NCBI RefSeq assembly: GCF_014633365.1
Contig: NC_068343.1
Location: forward strand, 24,459,307 to 24,523,306
Source: Diospyros lotus
Taxonomy: Eukaryota; Streptophyta; Magnoliopsida; Ericales; Ebenaceae
DNA: 64,000 nt
Direction: 5' to 3'
Part shown: positions 37,479 to 48,832 of the stretch, one piece after another
Layout of the letters: every line of letters starts with the position of its first letter
How positions within the stretch are numbered: the stretch's first letter is position 1
Program-made: the position numbers and the translations under genes
Notes under the pieces: model-generated
What the model saw: the letters and a program-made list of their open reading frames with translations, nothing else
What the model was told of the DNA's origin: nothing
Databases searched by the model: none

Positions 37479-38240
37479 CAAGATATAACAAAAATAAGTA
37501 CAATGAGGCACAACACAATTTATAGTGGTTCGGTATCTTCACACACACCTAGTCCACTTTCTTAAGGTCTAACCATCATTTGGGTTTCACTAAATCAATT
37601 TCACCAAGGTTTCCACACTAACTCACCTTGAAAATTAGATACACACCTAGATTACAATGGGTTCTAGGAAACCACTACACCAAGGTTTTCTCCCTAATTT
37701 ACCTTGAAAACTAGATTCAGGAAACATATACAATCCTCAATAATAACTTAAATTTTTACAAATAATTTATCCACACTTGCACACAAATAAGAAATTAAGA
37801 ATAAATTATATAAGGCAATAATATTTAAATAAATTTGTAACCTCAAATGGAGAAAGTCAAATTTATTGTAGAAGACTTGAAGAACTTTTCTCCTCTTGCC
37901 TTGTGGTTATTCGATGGATGTGCAATAATATGTCGAGAGCTTCGGATTGCTTGGATACTTTGCTTGAGAGCGTTTGAGAGTTTTCGGGTGCTTTGCATAT
38001 GCAATGGAAGCACTTGGATTCTCAAAAAATGAGTTTGGGAGGGTATTTGTAGGCATTTTAACCAATTTTCCAATGGTCAAAAATATGATTGTTATAGTAG
38101 GAAAAATTTAGTATAGCTTAAATTTAATATATGCACTCAAATAACAAAGGGGGCTTGTGGATCAACTTACAAGGGAAGACTTTGGAAGGTTGGAGGTTTT
38201 GGGTTCAAATCCAAGCACACGCACCTAGTTCTTAAAATAC

Positions 38241-38829
38241 TTTTTGAGATACATATGCTATAAAAATATTATATAAATTAATATAAAATATATTTTTAAT
38301 AGAAAATAATATTTTTAATAATATATGATAAAAAAAACATTTAATAAATTAATCTTAAAAGATATAATTAATAAAATAGTTTTAATAAAAAATAATATTT
38401 TTGATAATGCATATGCTATGAAAATATTTTATAAATTAATATAAAAAATAATCCAATGCTACAATTAATATATTTAAGAAAAAAACTCTTTTTGTTAATC
38501 ATCAAAAATACTATAATTTGTATATTAAAAATTCTTTTTTTGTTAATCATCAAAACTTAATTAATATGAGCAAGTTGACTCAACACTAACCATACTCAAC
38601 ATAAGTTTGCATAACCAATTGAAAGGCTAGAAAAAACGGATTACAATTTCAACAAACTTCAATCCAAACCAAGATTATTTGAACTACCAATCTGACCAGC
38701 CAAGCCATTGGCAATCTTAAGCTCCTATGGCATATGATCAAAGAAATATCCTCATTATTTGAATAATCAATATGACAAATCCATAAACCAAAAGCAAAGC
38801 ATGTGAGAAGAAAAATGAAGCATATGCAT
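38241..38829. other. AT-rich spacer
   Basis: Runs of A and T and no recognised feature. It may contain introns of the helicase fragment to its right. Confidence 0.4.
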
Positions 38830-39221
38830 ACCCTTCAAGTTTTTCGTATTTGCATTGGTTGATAGTGTTGGTCATATAATTCTGAAATTCAGTTTCAAGG
38901 CGCTTGGATAGTTTTGTTATCTATAAAGATGGAAAAACATCCTAGATTTTCAGGACTTGAACCTCTTGCAAATTTTCCCAAACGATGCCTACTCTCCATG
39001 CAAGATTGAGTGATTCATCGACTTCATAAATTTGGGACACAGCCACATTCTCGTTGGGAACTCTGATCCCCTATTTTGTCGCCAGCCACCCGAAAGCTTT
39101 TCTAGAAGAGAAAGCACTTCCTTTTGGACTTCCATGTTATTAATCCTAGCTAGCCATGGATTTCACAAAATCATCATTGAAGCGAACTTGTTGCGAGAAC
39201 ATTAAATGTGATGTTCACTTG
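38830..39221 (-). pseudogene. C-terminal fragment of a SEN1-like helicase
   Basis: Minus-strand translation in two or three frames gives RFNDDFVKSMA, EVQKEVLSLLEKLSGGWRQ, SQIYEVDESLNLAW, VWENLQEVQVLKI, TKLSKRLETEFQNYM and CKYEKLEG. This order matches the region after the helicase core in the plant-specific UvrD/SEN1-like P-loop helicase family. At least two frameshifts and two stops are present. The hAT element sits at its upstream (right) edge. A different piece of the same family lies on the opposite strand at 48833-53398. Confidence 0.65.
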
Positions 39222-42200
39222 TAGGGGCAGATCTACCGTGGGGGCAAGGGGGGCAGCTCCCCCTTTCCCAAGATAAAAAAAATTTAAAATATATATTATA
39301 TTTAATTTAAATTTATATTCTGCCCTTATTCTCTCTCTTCCCCCTCCCCCCCTTATTCCCTCACCCTCACCATACCAACACGAGAATCTGGAAAAGTTGT
39401 CCCCTCTACTTTACATTTTGTCTCCCATTAATCTGAAATCTCTCTCCTCTTCCACTCCAACAAAATTAGTCTCAGCATTCTCTCTTTATTCCTTACTAAT
39501 CTCTCTCCTCCGCCACCCACCATCTCTTTCACCCTCGGCCAAAAATCTAAAAGCCCAACGCCATTCTCTCTATTTCTCTTCTTTTTATTTTCTCTCAAGA
39601 ATATATCAATAAATTATTAATTTTGTAAAATCTAACATTTTGATGTTCGATTTGATCATATTTTCACCATGAAAGTGGCATCGATCTATAAAAAGGTAAG
39701 TCTTTTAGAATTTTCAGAAATTATTTTTGGTTTTTCAATACAGATCCTTGATATATATTTCAAGTTTTAGTTATGTATTGTTGTAATTGACTGCTAGGGA
39801 CGTTTTAGGTTGTTTTTAAAAATTTGAAGGATATGTATAATGTATTTGATATGTTTTGAGAAAAAATGAAAAGAATTAATCTCAGCAACTTTTATTTAGT
39901 TATGTATTATTATAATTGTAAATATGTTAGAAAAGATTAATCACAAAAAAGAAGAAATAAAATCTAAAATATTTCAACTTTCTTTATAACTATTATTTAT
40001 AGGAACTAGGAACTAAATAATAGCATTAACATTTCTTTACATGAATTATAATAATTTATTTTTTAATTAGATATGGAAAAATTTCTCATAAAAGAGCAAG
40101 GCCAGAGCAAAATTCAATTTCTGAAGCAAGTGAGGATCTAGAACATTCTAAGTATAAGTGTGTTGATTTAGACAATTTTGAAATAGATCCAGGATTACGA
40201 AAGAGTATTTTTTATTATCATCCTAATGAGAGAGTTGAAATTCGATGAGCCTATTTATTGAAAGGTCCATGTCAACCATGAGGGCACCACTTTCCACAAA
40301 AAAAACAAGGAAATGGAAGGCGTCATTTTTGGCCAGAATGGTTTGATGAGTTTAGTAATTGGTTAGAGTATAGCATTTAAAAAGATGTTGCATTTTGTTT
40401 GTGTTGCTATCTTATGAGAGAGTATGTTGGTGAGCAACGCATTGGAGGTGAATCCTTTGTTTCAGGGGGGGTTCAAAAATTGGAAGTAAAAAAACAGACT
40501 TCAAAAACATGTAGGAGGCCCCACTAGTGCTCACAATCATGCTTGGAGCAAATGTCAAGCTTTAATGAATCAAAGATAACATATTGAAACTCTTTATTCT
40601 AGACAATTCGAGCAAGCTCGAAAGGAGTATCGAATCTGTTTGACTGCAATAGTAGACTGTGTTCAATTCCTTTTACGTCAGGGAATGGCATTACATGGTC
40701 ACAATGAGTCTGAAAGTTCATTAAATCAAGGTAACTTTTTGAAACTTGCTGATCACAATGAAAGCATCCACAATGTTATGTTGAATAATGCTCCAAAAAA
40801 TCTTAAAGTAATAGCTCATGATATCCAAAAGGAAATTGCGAATGCAGTAGCATCTGAAAACTACTAATGCACTAATTGATGATCTTGGAGATGATTTCTT
40901 TTTTATCTTAGTTGATGTGTCTCGTGATGTGACATTCAAAGAACAATTGTCGTTCTTTTGCATTATGTGAATAAATAGGGAAGTGTCATTGAACGATTTC
41001 TTAGTATAGTTCATGTTAAAAACACAACTTGATTATCACTTAAAGAAGCAATACAATCATTGTTCTCAAAGTATGGGTTGAGTTTATCAAAATTACGTGG
41101 TCAAGGCTATGATAGAGCTAATAACAAGAGGGGAGAATTTAATGGTCTTAAAAGTCTTATTTTAAGAGAGAATCAATTTACTTTCTATATTCATTATTTT
41201 GCTCAACTTCAGTTGGCTCTTGTAGCAGTTGTAAAAAGTCATAGTCAAATTGCTTTTCTTTTCAATTCTCTTAGTAATGTTGTGAATGTTGTTGGAGGTT
41301 CATGTAAGCGTCAAGATATTTTAAAAGAAAAATAAGCAAATAGAGTCATTGAAGCATTGAGTAATGGGGAAATTAAAAGTGGACGTGGTTTAAATAAAGA
41401 ATGTAGTCTCCAAAGACTTGGTGATGCATGGTGGGGATCACATTATGGTGCATTGATGAACTTGATTGTTTTATATTCCTCTGTTATTAATATACTGAAA
41501 ATTGTTGAAGAAGATGGTACAAGTTTAGAACAAAAAGGTGAAGCTTGTGCTTTATTGAGTTTAATTCAATCTTTTGAATTTGTATTCAACATGCATTTGA
41601 TAAAAAATGTCTTGGGCATTACAAGTGAGTTGTCACAAGCATTGCAAAGAAAAGATCAGGCTATTACAAATGCCATGACATTGGTTAAATTATGCAAACA
41701 ACGTTTACAAACAATGAGAGATGATGGATGGAAATTGTTATTTGATGAGCTTTCCTCTTTTTGTGAAAAACATGAGATTGTAATTCCGAGCATGGATGAT
41801 GTTTATGTTGTTCCGGGGCGCTCAAGGCATAATGCTGAACATCACACTAATACGCATCATTACAGAGTTGAACTTTTTTATTGGGTGATAGACAAACAAC
41901 TTCATGAGCTTAACAATCATTTCACAGAGACAAATATTGAGTTACTTCTTTGTGTAACATGTTTGAATCCAAATACTTCTTTTCATGCTTTTGACAAGGA
42001 TAAGTTGGTTCGTATTGCTCACTTTTATTCATTAGAATTCTCTAAATTAAAGTTGATCTTATGGCACTTAAGAATCAATTAGAGACTTATATAATTAATG
42101 TGCAGTCTGATAAAGAATTTTTGGAAGTTAATGAGATTGGTGGTATTGCAAAGAAATTAATCCAAACGAAAAAGAATGTTATGTATCCATTGGTGTATAT

Positions 42201-42661
42201 GCTTGTAAAGTTAGCTTTAATTCTTCCTGTTGCTACTGCAACCGTTGAAAGAGTTTTCTCAGCCATGAATCTCATTAAGAATCGTTTGCGTAGTTGAATT
42301 GGTGATCAATGAATGAATGATTGTTTGGTTACTTATATTGAGAAGGAAACATTTCATACAATTGACAATGAAAAAATCATGCAGCAGTTTCAGAATATGA
42401 AGACCCGGCAAGAACATCTATGATTTTGTGAAGACCTAAATGTAAGTACAATAGTTTTGCTTTTAAAACTAAAGAATTTCTTTGAGAAACATGTGTCTGA
42501 GTTTATGTGGAAATACTATAATGATATTTGATATAATATTTTGACGTTATATTACAATACATTTTTTTAACAATATAGATAATTGTTGTATAACTTTAAG
42601 TTTTACATTTTTTGTTATAGTTGTTCGCCACCCCTACTTAAGTATTCTGGCTCCACCCCTG
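39222..42661 (+). mobile_element. hAT transposon with 8-bp target duplication
   Basis: A perfect 8-bp duplication TTCACTTG (39214-39221 and 42662-42669) brackets imperfect termini (TAGGGGCAGATCTA and CAGGGGTGGAGCCA on the opposite strand). The 3,440-bp element carries one transposase gene. It is inserted at the edge of the helicase fragment. The first base of the left terminus is T where the right has C. Confidence 0.93.
40073..42424 (+). pseudogene. hAT transposase, TTF-finger/dimerisation type, dead
   Basis: A 5' untranslated exon (about 39660-39693, donor AAAAG-GTAAGTC) and an intron ending TTTTTAATTAG lead to ATG 40073. Domains follow in order: a TTF-type zinc-finger region with FCLCCYL (40380-40430), a DUF4371-like part (40640-40867), a catalytic region with LRGQGYD (41060-41335), a long middle part (41357-42082) and the C-terminal hAT dimerisation motif VATATVERVFSAMN (42061-42297), with a tail to 42424. 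Inactivating changes include frameshifts near 40100, 40860, 40950-41040 and 42050, a CAA-to-TAA-like stop at 41333-41335, two stops after 42294, and loss of the Cys and His of the CxxH motif (reads HYFAQ). Confidence 0.88.
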
Positions 42662-42669
42662 TTCACTTG

Positions 42670-43717
42670 GTTATTGTTTGGCATGATATAAAAATGGCTT
42701 ATAAGGGTATACATAAACTCAGAAAATCATATAAATACAATAAATCCATGATTACAGTTTACATTAAACAACTTCACGAACATGGTTTTATCTTAGGCAA
42801 AAGCATAAACACTTGAAAAAGATCTACACGTATAAGGTTTGAATAAAATAGCTATGACATATGGGAAGTGTGTTGGACTTGAAGATTTTTATGTGAGATG
42901 TAGTAAATTCAGGTTGTGTACTTGGGTCGGTTCGCCCATAACAAGCTCTAGATCCAGCTCCAAATCCAGATCTAGACTTGGATCCAAACATAGATCCAAA
43001 ATCAGATTTGCAACTGTTGTGTGTAGTTGGAACAACTACTGATTGCAGTTGAATCCCATTTCCTCCATTCATGGTGGAAGTGGGCAGGTGGGTGAAAAAC
43101 GCTTGTACATTATGGTATATATATTAGTTGTATATACTGTAGAATATGTATAGAAAGCATATGCAAAAAACGAGTTTCAAATTGTTGGAAAAACTCTCCA
43201 ATTGTTCAAAGAAATTTGTGTGTGTGTGTGTGTGAAGCATTTAGGCTGTGAAAACAAATGACTTTCATTATGATTTTGTTTTAATACCAGTAACTCAACC
43301 AACTTATCCAACTTTCACTGTGTAAACCAAGTAAGTCCAGTATCATTATATGAATCATTTGATTTCATTTTTCTAACATGAGAAGTTTGGATAGGTTAAT
43401 GAGGAAGGAATCACTTCTCATAAGCCTTTTCCTTAACTATTGGTGCATCCAAAATTTTATTGTTGTAAAAGTCCCAATTTGGAAATAAGCTTATAGGTGT
43501 ATTTTGTACTTAACTTCAAAGATGTTTCCTATGTCCCAATAATACCAGCCTCTCAAACAAGCTTCTTCAAAATTCAGAATTCTCAGATATCAAGAGATAG
43601 TAAATTTTCAGCACATGAAAGGAAAAAAAAATAATAAATAAAACTTTCAAAGATTAACAAGACATAATAACTTGGATACCATACCATGGTTGGGACAATT
43701 GCTGGGAGTTGTCGTTT
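42670..43717. other. Spacer with (GT)n microsatellite
   Basis: A minus-strand frame (43072-42824) has a Gly/Ser/Arg-rich stretch (GSKSRSGFGAGSRA) but no family resemblance. A GT run lies at 43217-43234. Nothing else is recognised. Confidence 0.4.
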
Positions 43718-43800
43718 ACAAGGCGTGGCTCGATAGGGCCGAGGCGGGCTCGAGACGCCTAGAGCAATGATGGGGCTGTGGGCGAGGTCTGCTCGGGGTG
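43718..43800 (-). repeat. Single partial copy of the 165-bp satellite monomer
   Basis: The minus strand repeats the monomer of the 53399-55345 array (TCGAGCCCGCCTCGG, CCCTATCGAGCCACGCC). It sits at the 3' end of Tat element T2, the place where the sister element T3 has the array. Confidence 0.8.
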
Positions 43801-44099
43801 GACAAGTTGTAAAATGTGGAGTTTATGGCATACCTTTTTATTTTGGCTTGCTTAGTGGCTTGTCAGAGTATATCGAGGTTGTAAATGACTTGTTTTTGCA
43901 TTTAATTGAGTGGACAGGACTAGCTGTGGTGGCCTCGAGATGATGGAGAGAGGGTGAGGTTATATTAGGACTTATTGGGGAGTGTTGGAGGAAGGGTCGT
44001 GCTTCCTCTTGAAGTGATGACAAGTAACAAGTCAACCATATTTACTTAACCAGGAATATTGTAACAATGATTCTCTAAGAGTATGGCTGCTTGGTTGAG

Positions 44100-44920
44100 G
44101 TTTGCCCCCGCTTTCTTATGCCACGGGTTCAGCTAGGTGGCGGCCTCTACTACTAACATTGGTCCTAGTGCAATCGGCTCGTGTCGCAAGTGACTTGTTC
44201 TGGGCAAGAGTCTGGTTCTTCGAGGTGGGGTTCTATGCGTTGGTCATTTGCCGGTTGGTTTTGTTCTTCCAATTCTGTCATGTAAATGCCAGAATGCAAG
44301 GTCTGGCCATTTGTTCTTGCTGCTTGGTCATTGTTCCTTGGAGCGCCGCTTCCCTTGTCATCCTTACGGGGCCTTGGGCTTCGAATCCTGAAACTGTCAT
44401 GGTAGCATTGCCGAGCCTATTTTTGGTCAGCATGAATGGTTCCAACCTCAGTTTTTGTTACTAGGAATTTCATGGCTAGATGGGGGGTAGACACTACCGT
44501 GCCTAACTTATTGAGTGAAAAGTGACCGAGTTGTATGGTGTTTGGCAATTGATGACTAAGTATCGGATGCAAATTGTCATGATGAGGGGGGAAATTTTGA
44601 ATGAAGTTAGCAAGTCGATGTAGCCCTTGACCCCTACTTATTCCCTTGAGAAGCCAATTAGGTTTCTGTCGAATGGTCTTAGCCCTTGTTCGGGGATTCC
44701 CATCTTCTTTAGGGTTGACAGGTACAATAGGTCAACCGAGCTGCCCTGATCCACGAGGACCTTTTTCACCAAGAAGTTGGTGGCGACAACCGAGATTACC
44801 ATGGGATCGTCGAGGTTTTTATCGATGCCTTCAAAGTCCTCCTCGGTAAAGAAGATTGCGGGGTGGTTAGGAATTTTCCTTAGTATTTTTTCGGCGTTGC
44901 CTATTGACATTACCGTTCGA
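44100..44920 (-). pseudogene. Protease and pre-RT linker of Tat element T2
   Basis: The minus-strand frame 44910-44638 reads AIFFTEEDFEGI, VVATNFLVKKVLVDQGSSVD, LLYLSTLKKMGI: the Tat retropepsin, with DQG in place of the usual D(N/T)G. A CIRYLVINCQTPYN/VSTP-like C-terminus continues to 44460. A linker (CYHDSFRIRSP, GIYMTELEEQNQ) runs to about 44100. RT, RNase H and integrase are missing: the next recognisable sequence is the 3' satellite monomer. Confidence 0.75.
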
Positions 44921-45289
44921 AGATGTCATTTTCTTGCTGAGCTAAACTCTCATTCGCCTGTGAAGCCTCCAGAGATAGTGTTGATAACCCCTGCTACCTG
45001 GTTTCCCAGAGGCGGTCTGACATTTTGTCTCCCGCCTGCTTGGTGCCGCCTCTGAGGGCTGCGGCTCCTTTGCTTTTTTGGGTTGCCTTGGGGAGATCGC
45101 CTCCAGTCGGGTTAATAGACATACTAGCGAAGGTAACCCTCCCTAACCAATCGCTTTATCTGGTCTTTCAGGGTAACACACTCTTCAGTTGTGTGTTTGA
45201 ACATACGGTGGTAATCACACTGTTTGCTGGTGTTAGTGTTGCCACGAGGAGGTCGTTGCTCGTTGATATCCGAGAGAGGGATGATCCTA

Positions 45290-46170
45290 GTGTTGTAAAC
45301 TTCTATAAAAATTGGTTTTGCCCTGTCATGAGGGGAATGTACGCGTTATAGTGCAACCGGGGTGGTTCGAGGGCCCAAGGTAGTTCCCTTCGCCCTTTGT
45401 TATGGTCTCGACTTTCTTGGTTTCGGTGGGGATCCCTCTTGTGGTTGTGTTGATGCCGGGGAGAAGGCCCCAATTGGGGGGCTAGTTGCAGTTGTATTTG
45501 TGGTTCAATCTTCGCGCGTCGGGCAGCTGAGGCTTCCTTCATGTCGATTTATCGTACCGACCGTGTCCTAAGGTCAGCCAGGGTAGCAGGGGGCTTTTGA
45601 GCCAGCGAATTGGCAAAGGGACCCACTCTTAATCTAGCCGTAATTGCTTGTAGGGATATCGCGGGGTTGAGATTTTTGATCTGGAGGGCTTCTTAAAAGA
45701 ACCTGTTCATGAATGCCTGTAACAGCTCGTGTTCGCCCTATTTCAGGTTGATAAGACTGGTCGAGGTCCGGCGATGGGCTCGACTAGTGGAGAAATGAGT
45801 GAGGAAGTGGGTGGCTAGCTCAGAGAAGTCGTGGATGGAATTTGGCTCCAAGGACGAGATCCATAACATGGCCGATTTTCTCAGTGTACTCAGGAAGGTT
45901 CGGCACATTATTGGGTCGAGCTTCCGCTTATCAACATGGCAGCACTGAAGGTGGTAAGGTGATCTTGGGGGTCAGTGGTACCGTCATAGGGCTCTAAGGC
46001 ATAGGGAGGGAGGAAACCATCGGGTAAGGGAACAGTTATTATGAACTCAGAGAAAGATGGTTATGAGAATACAGGGACGTGGGAGGTGAGGGAGCTGGAG
46101 TATGAGTAGCCTGATGGTGTTGGTGGTGACTGCCCTCGACATCGCAGGCGGCCCGTCCGTTGGGCTGGTC
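45290..46170 (-). pseudogene. Gag of Tat element T2
   Basis: On the minus strand, gag starts near 46100 with LEPYDGTTDPQDHL, FLSTLRKSAMLWISSLEP and ELATHFLTHFSTSR. It continues with STSLINLK, ALQIKNLNPAISLQAITARL, GPFANSLAQKPPATLADL and an Arg/Pro-rich C-terminus (45542-45303). These are the ordered motifs of Tat/Retand gag. Stops occur at several points. Confidence 0.8.
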
Positions 46171-46357
46171 ATGCTATTGGTTTTGTGGAGCGGCTCTACT
46201 ATCTAGAGAAGGACCTCTATGATAGTTGGATTTTGCGGAGGGTGTCTGGGGTTGTTTAGCTCTTGGGCAGGGGTGCTTCTGGTTAGCACCATGGTGCGGT
46301 CGCGAGAAGATTGGTTCGAAAGGCTTCGATGAGCTTATGGGGTAGATAAGTTTACCG

Positions 46358-46376
46358 AGCCCCACGGTGGGCGCCA
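46358..46376 (-). other. Primer binding site of T2
   Basis: The minus strand reads TGGCGCCCACCGTGGGGCT, the Tat-type primer site, two bases from the LTR end (…AAGGAACA). Confidence 0.85.
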
Positions 46377-46378
46377 GA

Positions 46379-46884
46379 TGTTCCTTCCTGACCAAAAGGG
46401 GGACGATCAGAGGCGGGGCATGGGCTCCGGCAACGAGTCCATCCAGGGGCGGCTGGCACCTATAAGCACTTCGACGGTTGAGTGAATAAGAGAGTAAGAC
46501 GAGGCAGTGTATTAGTAGGTCAGAGGTCAGAACATACCTTAGCTCTGAAGAGAGCTGGCTAATATAGAAGGATGAGATGTTCTCCTGCATGCATGAGACG
46601 TGCGTTTGCAGATGATGAGACTGGCTATTCGGTGCCGGTGGTGGTTCTCAGGGGGTAGCATGGTAGCGACGAGACCCTCATTAATGTGGATGTGATTCGC
46701 TATTAATGAGGATGAGATCTGCCATTAATGAGGATGGGATCTGAGACGGCTACGAGGACATCCAGTGGGTTTGCAATGATGCTGTGGCAGGCTAGCATTG
46801 GGCTAAAGCGTGGTCTAGAAGGGAGACCAGGTTGGGCCGAGATTGGGCCTAAGAAAAGGGCCGAGATTGGGCCCAGACGATCCA
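46379..46884 (-). mobile_element. 5' LTR of Tat element T2
   Basis: On the minus strand it runs TGGATCGTCTGGGCCC (46884) to GGTCAGGAAGGAACA (46379), 506 bp, followed by the primer site. It is homologous along its whole length to the plus-strand LTR at 57489-58020, including a GGCCCAATCTCGG repeat near its start and a CATTAATGAGG repeat in the middle. Confidence 0.88.
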
Positions 46885-47225
46885 AATATAATATTTGCTT
46901 TCTAAAAATCCAATATTTGAGTTATATATATTTATTTTTCAATTTTAAGTAATTTTCATTGTTTTAGAATATCAAACATGTTAAAATAAGTTATTTTAAC
47001 TCATGCTTTCATATGATTTTAAAAAAATAAATAAAAATTTAATATGTAAAAATCATTTTCCACAAAATAGAAAATGAAAATATGAGTTTTGGAAGCTTCC
47101 AATGGAATTATGAAAGTTTTGTCCGGTAGAAGTATCTGTCGTAACTGACACATCTACCGTCGCCACCTCTACTGTCTACCTAAAACCATGAGCCACCTGG
47201 CAAGTGACGATACCAATTTGTAGCG
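46885..47225. other. AT-rich spacer
   Basis: No feature recognised. The last part before 47225 may be PPR-gene sequence, because codons just left of the MITE (CGACTTGAAC) fit the reading frame resumed at 47557. Confidence 0.4.
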
Positions 47226-47234
47226 ACTTGAACC

Positions 47235-47556
47235 GAGTACGATTTTGTTCACCCCGGATGACTTTATCCTTGAGGGAAAAAAGTCATTTGGAGCCTTCTT
47301 CTCTACTCACCTCATTTCTTTCTCCTCTCACCTTCCTCTCGCTGCCTCGCCTCGTCATTTCTCTCTCTTTCCTCCCACTGCTGCCGATCGACCCGACGCT
47401 CTTCCTCGCCGCTACACAGCTGTGAGGTAAGGCGGCGAGCACTAGTCGGCGAGACGGCGACGAGAAGAAGAAGAGAGAGGAGAAAGAAATAGGGTGGTGG
47501 GTAAGGAGGGAGACCAAAATGATATTTTTACCCTCAGGGTGAACAAAATCGCACTC
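47235..47556. mobile_element. Mutator-type MITE, possible Pack-MULE
   Basis: Twenty-base terminal inverted repeats (GAGTACGATTTTGTTCACCC and, from the other end, GAGTGC then GATTTTGTTCACCC) are flanked by 9-mers ACTTGAACC (47226-47234) and ACTTGAACT (47557-47565), as for Mutator-like elements. The 322-bp interior is unlike the flanks: a CT-rich leader-like stretch, a GC-rich part and CAGCTGTGAG-GTAAGG, which looks like an exon end and splice donor. It splits the PPR pseudogene. Confidence 0.75.
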
Positions 47557-47565
47557 ACTTGAACT

Positions 47566-48150
47566 TGCTAAAGCGGTTCATGCCTCAATCTCAAGCTTGA
47601 AGAAGGCACTTAATTGTCCAACACTCTCTGTCTCTCGCACCTCAAAGCTTGGTCTTGTAGCTTATGTCCGAAGGGTTTTTATTCAGCATTTCGTGCTCGG
47701 ATGCGAGGACTTATAGTTCAATAATATTGGGGTTTTGTGAAATCCAGTCGCAAAGTTGAAGCCATGGAGCTTTTCTTTGAAATGAGAGGATTCAGAATTG
47801 AGTCTAATGAGTTTAGCTTTATTGGTGCATTAGCTAATTTCGTTCATCTTGTAGGGATAGATTTGGGGTTCAAGTTCAATCAACAACAACATATCTAGCC
47901 TTTATCCCACTATGTAGGGTCGACTATATGAATTCTAGACTTTTATGTATTTCTGTCTTTTGTCATATCTTCAAGTTCAATCATGGACAATAAAAACATG
48001 GGCTATGTATGCAATACACTTTTGTTTTGGATGTGCTTATGGGACCATATTGGTAAGTGTGGGTGTTTAAATTTTATCCTTTTAACTATTTGATGAAATG
48101 CCTTAAGAGACATTACATCTTAGGTTTTTTTGAAACTGTACAATGTGGAC
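47566..48150 (+). pseudogene. PPR protein fragment (PLS type)
   Basis: In shifting frames the sequence encodes LELAKAVHASIS, SKLGLVAYVRRVF, EAMELFFEMRGFRI, ESNEFSFIGALA and, after the SINE, HIGKCGCLNFIL and ALRDITS. These follow the order of pentatricopeptide repeats in plant organelle RNA-editing or processing factors. The order AVHAS…LGL…VF…EAMELFF.MR…NEFSF resembles the EMB175-like subgroup, which is an inference. Stops, frameshifts, a MITE and a SINE break it. Both ends are missing. Confidence 0.65.
47883..47969 (-). mobile_element. Au-like SINE fragment with 14-bp target duplication
   Basis: The minus strand ends in …GGGATAAAGGCTAGATATG and TTGTTGTTG, the 3' end shared by Au SINEs. A perfect 14-bp direct repeat TTCAAGTTCAATCA (47869-47882, 47970-47983) brackets it. 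At 87 bp it is 5'-truncated. Confidence 0.8.
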
Positions 48151-48832
48151 TACTAGGGTTTTATTTTAACAATTAGACTTTTCCCTCTACTGATTTTTCC
48201 TCTAACTCATGCACACTCAGCATGATAATAGTTGGGTAAAATGTGATGGAGTTTAGACAACATAACACATTTGTGACAAATTTTAAAGTTCTAAAGGTAA
48301 ATTGATAATTTGAAGCTAATAATGAATTTGAAAAATATGCTAAAATATGGTGTTTTCTGATTATTTACCCACAAAGAAAACCAAAAGGCTTTTTCCTCTC
48401 CACCACCAGCCTCCCTCATTTTCATTCAATAAATCCACAAAACCTTCAGATTTCTATGTAAGGTTGCCCCTTCACCACCCTTATGTTAGCGTTTTACTTC
48501 TGTTGAGAGTTGGCCACTGTCCATTTCTCTTTCAACACTTCCTTTATACCAACTCGTATGGAGTTCATGATGACCTTTACATGATACAATAAAGGAACTC
48601 TTCAACCTTAAATGCCAAGCCCACTTATACGAATCTTCTTTCATGCATAAGTTCTAGACTTGGGCATTCCTCCTCTTCATCATCTTCTTCTTCAAGCCTT
48701 CTTCTCTTACACTCTCTCTCTTTCTCTGATAACAAAAAAAATCTTCTCACGGGTTTGTTGTATCTAGGAGTGGACTGGAGTAGCTTTTCCACTGGATATA
48801 TTTGATAGTTTTGTGAAGAGAAGAGAAACAGG
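48151..48832. other. Spacer and putative leader of the helicase pseudogene
   Basis: Non-coding. The last 170 bp (CTTCTTCTTC, CTCTCTCTTTCTC) look like the 5' leader of the helicase gene that starts at 48833. Confidence 0.45.

Larger units (their letters stand above)
34747..38240 (-). mobile_element. 5' LTR of copia C1, split by LTR-D
   Basis: The LTR 3' end is TGTTGGTCCCTTAGG on the plus strand at 34747. The LTR continues to 34911, is interrupted by solo LTR-D, and resumes at 37479 with leader-like sequence (TATAGTGGTTCGG and repeated CACCAAGGTTT motifs). The far boundary is not resolved. Overlapping frames at 37843-38073 are not genes. Confidence 0.55.

Noticed and set aside
38150..38215. 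B-box-like GGGTTCAAATCC as a tRNA gene or SINE
   Set aside because: No convincing A box, cloverleaf or flanking repeat was found; it is probably chance within the copia LTR.
47284..47517. Minus-strand frame of 77 codons
   Set aside because: Falls entirely inside the Mutator-type MITE; Ser/Arg-rich by composition only.
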